Below, piece by piece: positions 1-6,356 of a stretch of DNA of 7,738 nucleotides. Position 1 is the stretch's first letter. Every line of letters starts with the position of its first letter. A program made the position numbers and the translations under genes. This DNA comes from Methanobacteriota archaeon (GTDB lineage: Archaea > Halobacteriota > Methanosarcinia > Methanosarcinales > Methanoperedenaceae): assembly GCA_018900975.1 (NCBI GenBank), contig JAHIFK010000088.1:1-7738 (forward strand), in the 5' to 3' direction. The notes under the pieces were generated by a model. The model was not told the DNA's origin and ran no database searches. It saw nothing but the letters and a program-made list of their open reading frames with translations.

Positions 1-4
1 ATTA

Positions 5-32
5 TCAGAAAGCGTAGCATTAAATCTGTGTT
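5..32 (+). repeat. 28-nt dispersed repeat, left copy
   Basis: This stretch matches 7638-7665 in the same orientation with 26 of 28 bases identical. The 13-nt core ATTAAATCTGTGT (19-31) occurs exactly once more at 5830-5842. The bases after the core (TTCATCAGCGGT) resemble a degenerate 'aatctgtgttcatctgcggt' phrase that I recall as dispersed in many environmental prokaryote genomes; that link is from memory. It reads as an interspersed repeat, possibly a boundary of a transferred segment, not as coding sequence. A short open frame crosses it (1-99) but has no start signal. Confidence 0.6.
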
Positions 33-80
33 CATCAGCGGTTTGTTTTTCAAAATTTTGCCATCTGATTTTTCGGTAAC

Positions 81-209
81 TCACAAGGGGATTATTATTT
101 GAATTTTGCGATTGAACCTGGCTTCCCGACCATGGCACTCATATATCCAGATAGCCAGTAACATAATTATCCATGCAAGGAACATTAACGAACCGGATTC
201 CCAATCCAT
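81..209 (-). CDS. possible 42-residue single-pass membrane protein
   Basis: Reading leftward from an ATG at 209, the frame gives 42 residues and ends in TGA. Residues 8-23 (LMFLAWIIMLLAIWIY) form a plausible transmembrane helix; they are followed by a charged segment (ECHGREARFNRKIQ) and a short hydrophobic tail. An internal ATG at residue 9 (185) is an alternative start that would give 34 residues. There is no good ribosome site before either start. An A/T-rich TATA-like element at 225-233 lies 15 nt before the first ATG, a little close for a leaderless start but right for the second. I do not recognise a family. The hydropathy pattern is more protein-like than chance, but length alone makes this uncertain. 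Confidence 0.4.
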   Translation of the reverse strand: MDWESGSLMFLAWIIMLLAIWIYECHGREARFNRKIQIIIPL

Positions 210-224
210 AATGCTGATATTTTA

Positions 225-234
225 TTTATAAAAG
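225..234. promoter_or_regulatory. TATA-like element
   Basis: TTTATAAAAG is a good archaeal box A and, since TTTATAAA is self-complementary, can serve either strand. Leftward it would drive the small membrane ORF at 81-209. Rightward it would start a transcript near 258 that carries GGAG (303-306) and the short ORF at 323-403. Direction cannot be decided from sequence. Confidence 0.35.
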
Positions 235-322
235 GGGATCTTTGCTCGTATATTGCCATACAGAATGATTTGAAAGATCCGGGCTTGCGGGATAATATGA
301 AAGGAGAGCGATAGCTGCTGAA

Positions 323-403
323 ATGAATACTACGGATATGCGAACGAAATGCCTGGATAACGAAGAAAAAAGTGATAGTATTCCAGAAATTGAACTTAAA
401 TAA
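323..403 (+). CDS. doubtful 26-residue charged ORF
   Basis: An ATG at 323 opens a 26-codon frame rich in charged and polar residues (ending SDSIPEIELK) and closed by TAA. A GGAG lies at 303-306, about 16 nt upstream, too far for a typical ribosome site, and an in-frame TAA precedes the start, so it cannot be extended. It may be a random frame, a leader peptide or the remnant of a gene. No family is recognised. Its end is 54 nt from the convergent stop of the secreted protein gene at 458. Confidence 0.2.
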   Translation: MNTTDMRTKCLDNEEKSDSIPEIELK

Positions 404-457
404 AGAAGGGCATTTCCTTATTCCATTTTACAATAACTGGAAAGCTAATTGTTTTTT

Positions 458-1105
458 TCAACTATTTGTTATCGTAACTGTGGCAGAACCTGTAGATTCC
501 TGGGGTGCATTTTTATTAACCTTTGCTGTAGCAAGCCATGTATATAGTTGGGAGGTAGTTGGATTTGTTAAACTCCCGCTTACCATTTTTACTATAACTG
601 TTTTTGTTGATTTTATTGGTCCCAATGTTCCTAACTCAAATTCAAGGTATCTATTTTTTTCATTAGCAGGCTTATAAAAAGTGAGATTATTTGTATTATA
701 AGTAATAGATGTAATCCCATTTTGATTTAAATTTAAAGTACCGGTAATTGGTGTATAAGAAATACCACCGTTGATTGAATATTCAAATCTCACTATATTG
801 TCAGTACCTGTAGAAATCATTTTGATTTTTACTTTATCTGAAATTGTAAAATTCCCCATCTCAGTATTAGCACCACCAGTATGTATCTTGTAGTCATCCG
901 GAATAGTCACCTTTAGATAAAAATAATCGGTGGTATCACCTGAAGTAAAATTCATGGTACCTGTATATGCGGGTGAAAGTCCTTTTACACTTGAGATTGG
1001 ATCTATGGTTACAATTAAAGGGCCTATAGCAGATACCAACAATATTGACATTGATAAAACAGACAAAAGTACAAACGAAACGATAAATGACCTTAAGATC
1101 TTCAT
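458..1105 (-). CDS. secreted beta-rich protein of unknown family
   Basis: This 215-residue protein starts with a clear signal peptide: K2 and R5, a hydrophobic core at about 7-25, and a plausible cleavage after VSA (24-26). The mature part is rich in Thr, Ser, Asn and alternating hydrophobic residues, as in a single extracellular beta-sandwich of about 190 residues. It has three N-glycosylation sequons (N52, N85, N140), no cysteine in the mature part, and no C-terminal anchor, so it is probably released or held by other surface proteins. The ATG at 1105 is supported by GGGGAGG ending 8 nt upstream. It diverges from the ABC operon, across a 245-nt spacer. I do not recognise the family; an S-layer-associated or adhesin-like surface role is possible but is inference only. 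Confidence 0.85.
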   Translation of the reverse strand: MKILRSFIVSFVLLSVLSMSILLVSAIGPLIVTIDPISSVKGLSPAYTGTMNFTSGDTTDYFYLKVTIPDDYKIHTGGANTEMGNFTISDKVKIKMISTGTDNIVRFEYSINGGISYTPITGTLNLNQNGITSITYNTNNLTFYKPANEKNRYLEFELGTLGPIKSTKTVIVKMVSGSLTNPTTSQLYTWLATAKVNKNAPQESTGSATVTITNS

Positions 1106-1203
1106 AATTAAGCCTCCCCAACTCTGATGTTTGAAAAAATGGAAAACATGTTCCGGATAATATTCATTGATACCATAGTTAAATACCCAGTATACGTTAA
1201 GAT

Positions 1204-1216
1204 TTTATAGTATAAA
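1204..1216. promoter_or_regulatory. symmetric TATA box between divergent genes
   Basis: TTTATAGTATAAA is a perfect 6-1-6 palindrome that reads as a box A on both strands (TTTATAGT rightward, TTTATACT leftward). An archaeal transcript would begin about 25 nt away on each side, near 1235 rightward (leader of about 115 nt to the TTG at 1351) and near 1185 leftward (leader of about 80 nt to the ATG at 1105). It may serve one or both genes; direction in archaea is normally set by the adjacent BRE, which is not clear here. Confidence 0.45.
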
Positions 1217-1282
1217 GAGATTTCGATTAAATAAAATAAAGATGCAGATACTTATTATTATTATGAAGTATGTGTTTGAGAC

Positions 1283-1294
1283 GATAAGCTTATC
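1283..1294. promoter_or_regulatory. 12-bp perfect palindrome in the operon leader
   Basis: GATAAGCTTATC is a perfect inverted repeat located about 70 nt downstream of the symmetric TATA box and 57 nt before the TTG start of the operon. With the flanking GAGAC and TCTC it is nearly symmetric further out if one base is looped. It could be a repressor site or a small RNA hairpin; a chance palindrome of this size is also possible. Confidence 0.25.
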
Positions 1295-1350
1295 TCATAT
1301 GTTACCAGAAATGAGGGATCAAACATGATATCCATGGAGGTTGTAAGGAA

Positions 1351-2172
1351 TTGCAATGTATCATATTTGTTAAAAAGTTCTTAAACGCGATCGCTATCAT
1401 TGGCGCTGTTGTCTTTCTTCTTGCTGTCCAGCCAGCATCAGCAGACACAAAAATTGTTCTTTCGCATTCTATTGACATTCCGGATAGGACAGTAATATAT
1501 GAGAACAATTCCTATGAGATCCAGACCATGGGCTTCTATAACATGGAGGAACCCGTGAATATGACCGTTACTGCCACGGATATCCAGAGTTACACAATAG
1601 CGCTTCTTGACACGAAAACGAATTTCCTATGGTACCAGATAGTTTACCAGACTGAAGGAAAAGATGAATTGACTATGCCGGCTGGTATGGTTCCGTTACC
1701 TGGCACATATTTTTTTGCAGTTTTCTATCAGGGTGAAATTCTTGCTTTTGAGCAGGTATTGTTCTCAAACGTAACACTGAATATTAACTTAAATACCACA
1801 AGGGTCGCTCCCGGAGGTATGCTGCATGCCAGTGTTACAGCCACACCGGACATGGATATGCCGGTTAAGGTCGTTTTCACACAGGGGAGCAGCAGTCTTG
1901 AATTCCCTGTAAATCGTACTTCCAGCGGTCACTATGAAGCAGATATCAAGATCCCTTTGAGCGCTTATGGTAATTTCTCATCATATGCAGCAATGACCTC
2001 AGGAAAAACAGTACTTGGTCATCCCGAACTCGCCGCAGCGGCAAATGGAGGGTTCCTGGAGGTAACTGGTCTTCCTCAGGGGTCAGGTGAAAAGACAAAT
2101 TCATCACCAGTGATCGGGGTCCTTTTTGTTGCGGCGCTTTTCATAATCGCATCCAAAAAGATAAGGAGATAA
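1351..2172 (+). CDS. exported membrane-anchored partner of an ABC transporter
   Basis: The 273-residue protein has a signal peptide (K8, K9, hydrophobic 10-26, probable cleavage after ASA at 29-31), a large extracytoplasmic region of alternating hydrophobic residues typical of two or more Ig-like beta domains, and a C-terminal transmembrane helix at about 253-268 followed by KKIRR. It is thus anchored outside the cell with a very short cytoplasmic tail. Several sequons (NNS, NMT, NVT, NTT, NRT, NFS) fit a glycosylated surface protein. The TTG start follows GGAGG at 1336-1340 by 10 nt, with AAGGAA adjacent; no better in-frame start exists. Its stop lies 1 nt before the ATPase start, so the two are co-transcribed. 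The role is inferred from context: a periplasm-facing accessory or substrate-handling protein of the FtsX/MacB-type transporter. It lacks the motifs of a standard solute-binding protein. Confidence 0.8.
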   Translation: MQCIIFVKKFLNAIAIIGAVVFLLAVQPASADTKIVLSHSIDIPDRTVIYENNSYEIQTMGFYNMEEPVNMTVTATDIQSYTIALLDTKTNFLWYQIVYQTEGKDELTMPAGMVPLPGTYFFAVFYQGEILAFEQVLFSNVTLNINLNTTRVAPGGMLHASVTATPDMDMPVKVVFTQGSSSLEFPVNRTSSGHYEADIKIPLSAYGNFSSYAAMTSGKTVLGHPELAAAANGGFLEVTGLPQGSGEKTNSSPVIGVLFVAALFIIASKKIRR

Positions 2173-2173
2173 T

Positions 2174-2854
2174 TTGCCCCACTTAAGAACTGTTGGACTC
2201 TATAAAACATACTGGCTGGATGAAATAAAAATCCAGTCTCTCATTGATATAAACCTCTCGATCGAACAGGGAGAATTCGTTGCTATCAAAGGTCCAAGTG
2301 GTTCAGGTAAATCAACATTGCTGCATCTTCTGGGATGCATCGATACTCCCACAATGGGAAACGTATTCATTAAAGATATCAATGTAAGTACGATGAAAGC
2401 AAATGCCCTCAGAGAACTCAGACTCAGGGAACTTGGTTTTGTTTTCCAGCACTTCTATCTTCTACCAGTCCTCACAGCACAAGAGAATATAGAACTTCCA
2501 ATGAAAGAGGCAGGTTTGCCAAAGGCACAGCGCAAACAGCGAACAATGGAACTCTTAGATGCAGTTGGCTTACGCGAAAGGGCAAATCACATGCCAGGAC
2601 AGCTTAGCGGAGGAGAGCAACAAAGAATTGCAATTGCAAGGGCGCTGGCGAACAACCCTTCCATTATCCTTGCGGATGAACCCACAGGTGAACTGGACAG
2701 TGCCAGCGGGAGAACGATACTTGAACTCCTTTTAAAGATCAACAGGGAATATGGAAAGACGATCATCGTCGTTACGCATGACGATTCCCTGGCTCGTCAG
2801 GCAACAAGGATCATCAAACTTCATGATGGGAGAATAGTTAGCGATGTACGCTAA
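2174..2854 (+). CDS. ABC transporter ATPase, LolD/MacB type
   Basis: A complete 226-residue nucleotide-binding subunit. It carries Walker A GPSGSGKST (40-48), the Q-loop glutamine at 92 in VFQHFYLLP, signature LSGGEQ (144-149), Walker B IILADE with catalytic E169, the D-loop GELDS (172-176) and switch H202 (VVTHD). The extended LLP after the Q-loop and the DEPTGELDS form are typical of the MacB/LolD/FtsE group, which powers FtsX-type permeases. It would hydrolyse ATP on the cytoplasmic face and drive the two permeases encoded next. The TTG start is preceded by AAGGAG with 5 nt spacing and lies 1 nt after the previous stop; its end overlaps the next gene by 11 nt, a sign of coupled translation. 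All catalytic residues are present. The transported substrate cannot be read from this subunit. Confidence 0.95.
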   Translation: MPHLRTVGLYKTYWLDEIKIQSLIDINLSIEQGEFVAIKGPSGSGKSTLLHLLGCIDTPTMGNVFIKDINVSTMKANALRELRLRELGFVFQHFYLLPVLTAQENIELPMKEAGLPKAQRKQRTMELLDAVGLRERANHMPGQLSGGEQQRIAIARALANNPSIILADEPTGELDSASGRTILELLLKINREYGKTIIVVTHDDSLARQATRIIKLHDGRIVSDVR

Positions 2855-4013
2855 GATCGCCTTCAAAGGATTATTGCGAAGGAAATGGAGGACACTTTTC
2901 ACTTCGATAGCGATCGCCCTTGCGGTTTCGATAATGATCCTTCTGGTTTCCGTGGGTGTGGGTCTTAAACAGGGAACCGCCATGATGTATGAAAAAGATG
3001 TGGATTACTGGATAATCCCAAAAGATTCAAGTGTTACTGATATTGTGTCCAATTCTGAGAAAACGATGTTAGGGAACGTGCACCAGAGCATTGGCAACAT
3101 TAGCTCCAATCCTGATATTCGCTATGCTACCCCTGTGTTGAACAGAATGCTTTACGCTTCCAATGAAAAAGAACCCAAACTTATCCTCGGATTAGGACTG
3201 ATCCCTGGAAATACGGATAAATTTTCCATTCCAACCAATAACCTGACTCAAGGAGATCCCCGATTTTACGGGAAACCACAAACAGGTGAGATTTTGATAA
3301 ATGAGAAGACTGCCAGGCTTTTTGACCTGAAAATAGGTGATTCTGTGCGTCTTGGAGGTTCAAGTAACCGTCTTAATACATCGTTCACAGTGAAAGGGAT
3401 ATTCAGTGAAACTCAATATTCTCTTAGCCCGGTCGTTGTGCTCCATCTTTCTGAGCTACAGGAACTCACGGGTAACCTCAGGGGAGACAGGGCTAATTAC
3501 ATTATAGCACAGGGGAGCAATGTTCTTGACTACCTTAGAAAATATTTTCCCGATACAGAAGTTATGGGAAATAGCGAGTACTCTACTTACAGCGTGGTAA
3601 GCGATACAAAAATCCTTGCGACTGCCGCAGCTGTTTCGATCGTTTCAATGCTTATAGCTGTCCTGTTCATCAGCAGTACCATGATAGTATCCATACACGA
3701 AAAGCAGCATGAATTCGCTTTAATGATGGCGATAGGCATATCACAGCGTTCCATAGCGAAAATAGTGATATATGAGTCAATTTTTCTTTCAGCGCTGGGT
3801 GCGATAATGGGGATACTGTTGAGCTATCTTGGACAATTTGTGCTGAACATGGCTGCTGACCGTTTATTTGAAGTAGGTCAGATAGCTGTTGTAGATCCCA
3901 TATTATTTATTGGCGGCATCACAATTGCACTTTTTGCAGGTATTTTTTCAGGACTTTTACCTGTTTTTATGACCCAACGGATCAATATTGTCAGGACATT
4001 GGCAGATAAATGA
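2844..4013 (+). CDS. FtsX/MacB-type ABC permease, first subunit
   Basis: The 389-residue protein has the four-helix layout of the MacB/LolC/FtsX superfamily: TM1 at about 18-41, an extracytoplasmic domain of about 210 residues (42-255), then TM2 (257-283), TM3 (306-333) and TM4 (350-376). The loop after TM2, EKQHEFALMMAIGISQRSI, is the conserved FtsX coupling segment that contacts the ATPase. The ATG at 2844 lies inside the end of the ATPase gene with GGGAG 11 nt upstream; the N terminus MYAKIAFKGLLRRKWRT aligns with that of the next permease, which supports it. Family members do not pump solutes through a channel but transmit ATP-driven motion across the membrane to extracytoplasmic partners, for lipoprotein release, peptide or drug efflux, or cell-wall hydrolase control. 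Which applies here is unknown; with no outer membrane expected, the exported protein encoded upstream is the likeliest partner. Confidence 0.92.
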   Translation: MYAKIAFKGLLRRKWRTLFTSIAIALAVSIMILLVSVGVGLKQGTAMMYEKDVDYWIIPKDSSVTDIVSNSEKTMLGNVHQSIGNISSNPDIRYATPVLNRMLYASNEKEPKLILGLGLIPGNTDKFSIPTNNLTQGDPRFYGKPQTGEILINEKTARLFDLKIGDSVRLGGSSNRLNTSFTVKGIFSETQYSLSPVVVLHLSELQELTGNLRGDRANYIIAQGSNVLDYLRKYFPDTEVMGNSEYSTYSVVSDTKILATAAAVSIVSMLIAVLFISSTMIVSIHEKQHEFALMMAIGISQRSIAKIVIYESIFLSALGAIMGILLSYLGQFVLNMAADRLFEVGQIAVVDPILFIGGITIALFAGIFSGLLPVFMTQRINIVRTLADK

Positions 4014-4016
4014 GGT
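4012..4016 (+). promoter_or_regulatory. ribosome site that sets the second permease start
   Basis: GAGGT overlaps the TGA stop of the preceding permease and ends 7 nt before the ATG at 4024. It favours that ATG over an upstream in-frame TTG at 3988, which would add 12 residues that do not align with the sister permease. Confidence 0.6.
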
Positions 4017-4023
4017 AACACAT

Positions 4024-5226
4024 ATGCTTGCTATAAGAAATCTGTCAAAAAAGAAATTAAGGACGTTCTTCACAATGCTGGGAGTGGCTCTAGGCATCGT
4101 TTCTCTCATCCTCCTGGCTTCTATAGGAAACGGTTTACTCTCAAACGGAGGGAAGCTGCTTGAACAGAGCACGATACATCTCTGGGTAACAGGAGGCGCC
4201 ACAGATATCCAGTCCCAGTATGCGGGTTCAAGTGATTCAAAGATCAGTGATGCCCATAGATTTGTCGAGGATTTCAGGAAAAATAAAGAGATCAACATGG
4301 TGACGCCTATGTTAACTGAAATGGTCTATGCGTTCAAGAATAACTCAAGACCAAGAGCAGTCTTTGGACTTGGCATAGAAGGGTCAGCAGGGACTTTAGT
4401 AAACATCATACAGGGGAAAGATCTCGCGAATGATGAGCACTATAATAAAGGCAGATTCGATGGGAAATGGAAAAAGGAAATACTGATCGATAATAGAACC
4501 GCTAATCTTCTTGATGTTCATGTCGGGGATACTATTCAAATAGGTAAGACACTGACTGAAGCAAAAGAGCAGGAATTCAAGATAATAGGGCTTACGAACT
4601 CTCTCTCCAGGTTCAGTTCAAATCCCATGGTCATTTTCTCACTTTCCGAGTTTCAGGACATAACAGGAAACCACTATTATGATCAGGTGTCCATGGTCAT
4701 GATCCGATTAAAAGACCCCGGGAAAGCAGGATACTTCAAGAACGAGATTGAGCAACGGTATCCTCTCTATACGGTCAGCACAAACCAGGAGTATCTGAAA
4801 AAAGCATTAAAGCAGAACAGCCTTCTTATTGCCAGCGCTGCTTCTATCGTGCTGCTTGCAGTGATCATGGGGACATTGCTTGTGGTTAATACCATGATCC
4901 TTTCCCTTCAAGAGAAAAAGAGGGAGATCGCCATCCTCAAGGTGATAGGTATGAGCCGATGGTCGATTTTCAAAAGCATCGGAATTGAGGGTTTATTGAT
5001 AAGCTTTCTTGGCGGAATTATGGGAATTCTCATATGTATTCCCCTGTCTTATTTGATCAATAAACTGATTAATAGATACGTCGGATTCAATGATCTTGTC
5101 GTTATGCAAATGGAATACATTTATCTTAGCCTTGCTGTTGCGATCACAATCGGTATTCTCACAAGCTTCGTTGCTGCTATGCATATCAGCAGAATGAACA
5201 CTGCAGAATTGCTCAGAAATGGATAG
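4024..5226 (+). CDS. FtsX/MacB-type ABC permease, second subunit
   Basis: With the ATG at 4024 this is a 400-residue paralogue of the preceding permease. TM1 spans about 16-39, the extracytoplasmic domain 40-265, and TM2, TM3 and TM4 about 267-294, 317-345 and 365-387. The coupling segment is LQEKKREIAILKVIGMSRWSIFKS (294-317), close to the FtsX consensus. The soluble domains also align: ILINEKTARLFDLKIGDS in the first against ILIDNRTANLLDVHVGDT here, and LSELQELTGN against LSEFQDITGN. The pair therefore arose by duplication and probably forms a heterodimer as LolC and LolE do. The gap to the upstream stop is 10 nt. No terminator-like T run follows directly, so the transcript may continue into the region near 5270. 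Substrate unknown. Confidence 0.93.
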   Translation: MLAIRNLSKKKLRTFFTMLGVALGIVSLILLASIGNGLLSNGGKLLEQSTIHLWVTGGATDIQSQYAGSSDSKISDAHRFVEDFRKNKEINMVTPMLTEMVYAFKNNSRPRAVFGLGIEGSAGTLVNIIQGKDLANDEHYNKGRFDGKWKKEILIDNRTANLLDVHVGDTIQIGKTLTEAKEQEFKIIGLTNSLSRFSSNPMVIFSLSEFQDITGNHYYDQVSMVMIRLKDPGKAGYFKNEIEQRYPLYTVSTNQEYLKKALKQNSLLIASAASIVLLAVIMGTLLVVNTMILSLQEKKREIAILKVIGMSRWSIFKSIGIEGLLISFLGGIMGILICIPLSYLINKLINRYVGFNDLVVMQMEYIYLSLAVAITIGILTSFVAAMHISRMNTAELLRNG

Positions 5227-5263
5227 AACATAATAGGATAAAGTAGGATGAGAAAAAGACTTT

Positions 5264-5268
5264 GGAGG
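5264..5268 (+). promoter_or_regulatory. strong ribosome site with no intact gene behind it
   Basis: GGAGG stands 5 nt before a TTG codon (5274-5276), the same arrangement used by the first two genes of the operon. The frame opened there is cut after about nine codons by the DUF457 repeat; see the remnant entry. Confidence 0.5.
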
Positions 5269-5273
5269 TTATA

Positions 5274-5396
5274 TTGAAAACGGTTGACAATAATATGTAT
5301 AATCAGAAATATACTTGTTCATCCCGATCCCCCACCTCTGCTTTGTTATCGGCCAGCAAGATCGATATGCCCTGTTTGCGATCAGCTCTTCTCTAA
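5274..5396 (+). pseudogene. possible truncated fifth operon gene
   Basis: A TTG with ideal GGAGG spacing opens a frame that reads MKTVDNNMY (5274-5300) and then crosses into the antisense side of the repeated DUF457 unit, ending at TAA (5394-5396) after 40 residues. The repeat homology begins at about 5299, so only the first nine codons can belong to an original gene. The simplest reading is that a fifth gene of the ABC operon lost all but its start when the repeat unit arrived or a deletion joined the two. A chance GGAGG-TTG pair cannot be excluded. Confidence 0.3.
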
Positions 5397-5717
5397 AAAC
5401 CAGCGCCCCCCACCTATATCTGCGAACAGGAACGAATCCCCCAACCTCATGCCCGCCAGCCTCAGCACCAGCGCCGCCGCAGAGGCAAAGAGCAGCAGGA
5501 AGGCTATGTTGTGGAAATCCCCGTGGCTTATGGGAGCGCCGTTGATGAGGATGTTCATATCTAATTTCTTGAACAGCTCCCCGGCGAAAATATCAAGGTC
5601 GGGTGCGAAGGCGCTGGCTATGATGATCCAGGAGGGGTCTCTGCCTTTGTACTTGTACCAGAGCATGCCTGCTATTATTGCGATGGCTGTTGAATAGATG
5701 AGGTGTTCGAATAGCAC
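5299..5717 (-). pseudogene. frameshifted DUF457-like membrane protein gene
   Basis: The GTG at 5717 opens a reading frame whose first 99 residues match the intact copy at 6894-7316 in 91 positions, including PDLD (39-42) and H65 and H69. At about 5385-5430 the alignment loses one base: the frame then reads DIGGGRWFLEKS and stops at 5382-5384. After the shift the other frame resumes the homology (ELIANRAYRSCWPITKQRW) and runs past the normal end to a TAA at 5269-5271, because the TAG of the intact copy is absent. The His-x3-Asp pair of the intact copy (H106, D110) is lost even when the frame is restored. Its box A is conserved (5745-5753), so a 111-residue truncated product could still be made. 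It converges with the ABC operon and ends 73 nt from it. Confidence 0.75.
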
Positions 5718-5720
5718 GGG
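5299..5720 (-). repeat. ~420-bp duplicated unit, left copy
   Basis: This block matches 6896-7319 in the same orientation. The match starts abruptly beside the stop codon of the intact gene and fades just upstream of its GTG start (shared CACGGGTT), with only the TATA motif and its spacing kept beyond. The duplicated unit is thus essentially one coding region. I saw no terminal inverted repeats or target-site duplication, so it does not look like an insertion sequence. Confidence 0.8.
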
Positions 5721-5744
5721 TTTCTATTCAGGTTGAGGCGGGAT

Positions 5745-5753
5745 ATAAATATA
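5745..5753 (-). promoter_or_regulatory. box A of the DUF457 pseudogene
   Basis: On the minus strand this reads TATATTTAT and ends 27 nt before the GTG start. The intact copy has the same nonamer 26 nt before its GTG. An archaeal start about 25 nt downstream would put the RNA end at or next to the start codon, meaning a leaderless or nearly leaderless mRNA, consistent with the absence of a ribosome site. Confidence 0.55.
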
Positions 5754-5840
5754 CTGATGATGCTTTGATCGCATGATTGAGTTTGTCCGGGGTTTTTCTG
5801 AGCGGCAGATTTATATAATTTTAATGTTTATTAAATCTGT

Positions 5841-5924
5841 GTGCTTATGTGGCTCCTTTTTCCTATCGTCACAGGGTTGCTATGCTTTCCTATTGGCGCC
5901 AGGGATTTTATAATTAGGGTGTAA
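5841..5924 (+). CDS. possible leaderless 27-residue hydrophobic peptide
   Basis: TTTATATA at 5810-5817 is a textbook box A, and the GTG at 5841 lies about 27 nt from its centre, right for a leaderless start; an ATG follows two codons later (5847). The peptide, MLMWLLFPIVTGLLCFP followed by IGARDFIIRV, could span a membrane once. There is no ribosome site. No family is recognised. Chance is a serious alternative at this length. Confidence 0.22.
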   Translation: MLMWLLFPIVTGLLCFPIGARDFIIRV

Positions 5925-5983
5925 TAATTTTAGATTGAAAGGTCAAATTTGCACTTGGTTCAGGTAGAATGGAATTCGGAATA

Positions 5984-6000
5984 AGATATTAATAATATCT
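5984..6000. promoter_or_regulatory. 17-bp palindrome, candidate operator of the toxin-antitoxin genes
   Basis: AGATATTAATAATATCT is a perfect 8-bp inverted repeat around a single A. It ends 4 nt before the putative TATA box (CATTATACAA, 6004-6013) and 60 nt before the first gene of the module. A protein bound here would block TBP/TFB assembly. Toxin-antitoxin operons are commonly repressed by their own antitoxin at such sites; the assignment here is inference from position and symmetry. The A/T-only centre makes some chance symmetry possible. Confidence 0.45.
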
Positions 6001-6003
6001 ACG

Positions 6004-6013
6004 CATTATACAA
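6004..6013 (+). promoter_or_regulatory. putative TATA box of the toxin-antitoxin operon
   Basis: CATTATACAA is a fair box A; transcription would begin near 6033 and give a leader of about 27 nt that contains the GAGG ribosome site at 6049-6052. Confidence 0.4.
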
Positions 6014-6059
6014 TCATGGTGTTTATCTCAGTTACTAACAAGATATGTGAGGAAAAAAT

Positions 6060-6356
6060 ATGCAAATAATTGAAGATGTGGCAAACGTTCTCCACCTGAG
6101 CAAGGAAAAATTGGAAATCGAAAGTATTAGGACATTTCTGGAAAAGGAATTGAGAAATATAGAGGCAGAGATTTACAAGATTGGGTCAAAACACGGTATA
6201 AAATCGATTTTTGAATTGGATGAAAAGTTGAAAAGTGGAGAAATCAGAGAAGAAGACATGATGGATGATTTTATGGAACTTGATTATCTCGAAACAAGAA
6301 GAGATGACATGTTAAAAGCAATGGAGAAAATTAAGTGGCAGACATCCTTAAGCTGA
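6060..6356 (+). CDS. probable antitoxin, charged coiled-coil-like protein
   Basis: This 98-residue protein is rich in Glu, Lys, Asp, Ile and Leu and almost entirely predicted helix. Residues about 16-44 and 51-92 look like long amphipathic helices that could form a coiled coil; there are no cysteines and no transmembrane segment. I see no clear helix-turn-helix or AbrB-like DNA-binding motif. The ATG at 6060 is preceded by GAGG with 7 nt spacing. The gene overlaps the DUF6516-like gene by 22 nt and precedes it, the usual order of antitoxin and toxin. The antitoxin role rests on this context alone. It may neutralise the partner by wrapping around it, as small helical antitoxins do. Confidence 0.65.
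   Translation: MQIIEDVANVLHLSKEKLEIESIRTFLEKELRNIEAEIYKIGSKHGIKSIFELDEKLKSGEIREEDMMDDFMELDYLETRRDDMLKAMEKIKWQTSLS

Larger units (their letters stand above)
5718..6059. other. 342-nt spacer with promoters and a tiny ORF
   Basis: The stretch holds no normal-sized gene. From left to right it contains the leftward box A of the DUF457 pseudogene (5745-5753), a rightward box A (5810-5817) followed by a very small hydrophobic ORF, a third copy of the 13-nt core ATTAAATCTGTGT (5830-5842), the 17-bp palindrome (5984-6000), and the putative TATA box of the toxin-antitoxin module (6004-6013). Confidence 0.6.

Noticed and set aside
372..677. Open frame on the plus strand, 101 codons
   Set aside because: It begins without a ribosome site and most of it is antisense to the secreted protein gene, whose signal peptide and ribosome site are far better evidence.
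3988..4023. Upstream TTG as start of the second permease
   Set aside because: It would add 12 residues that do not align with the sister permease, and the GAGGT site sits correctly for the ATG at 4024.
5284..5697. Long plus-strand frame rich in Pro, Ser and Ala, with a matching one at 6913-7296
   Set aside because: Both are exact antisense shadows of the DUF457-like genes. Their similarity to each other only reflects the duplication.
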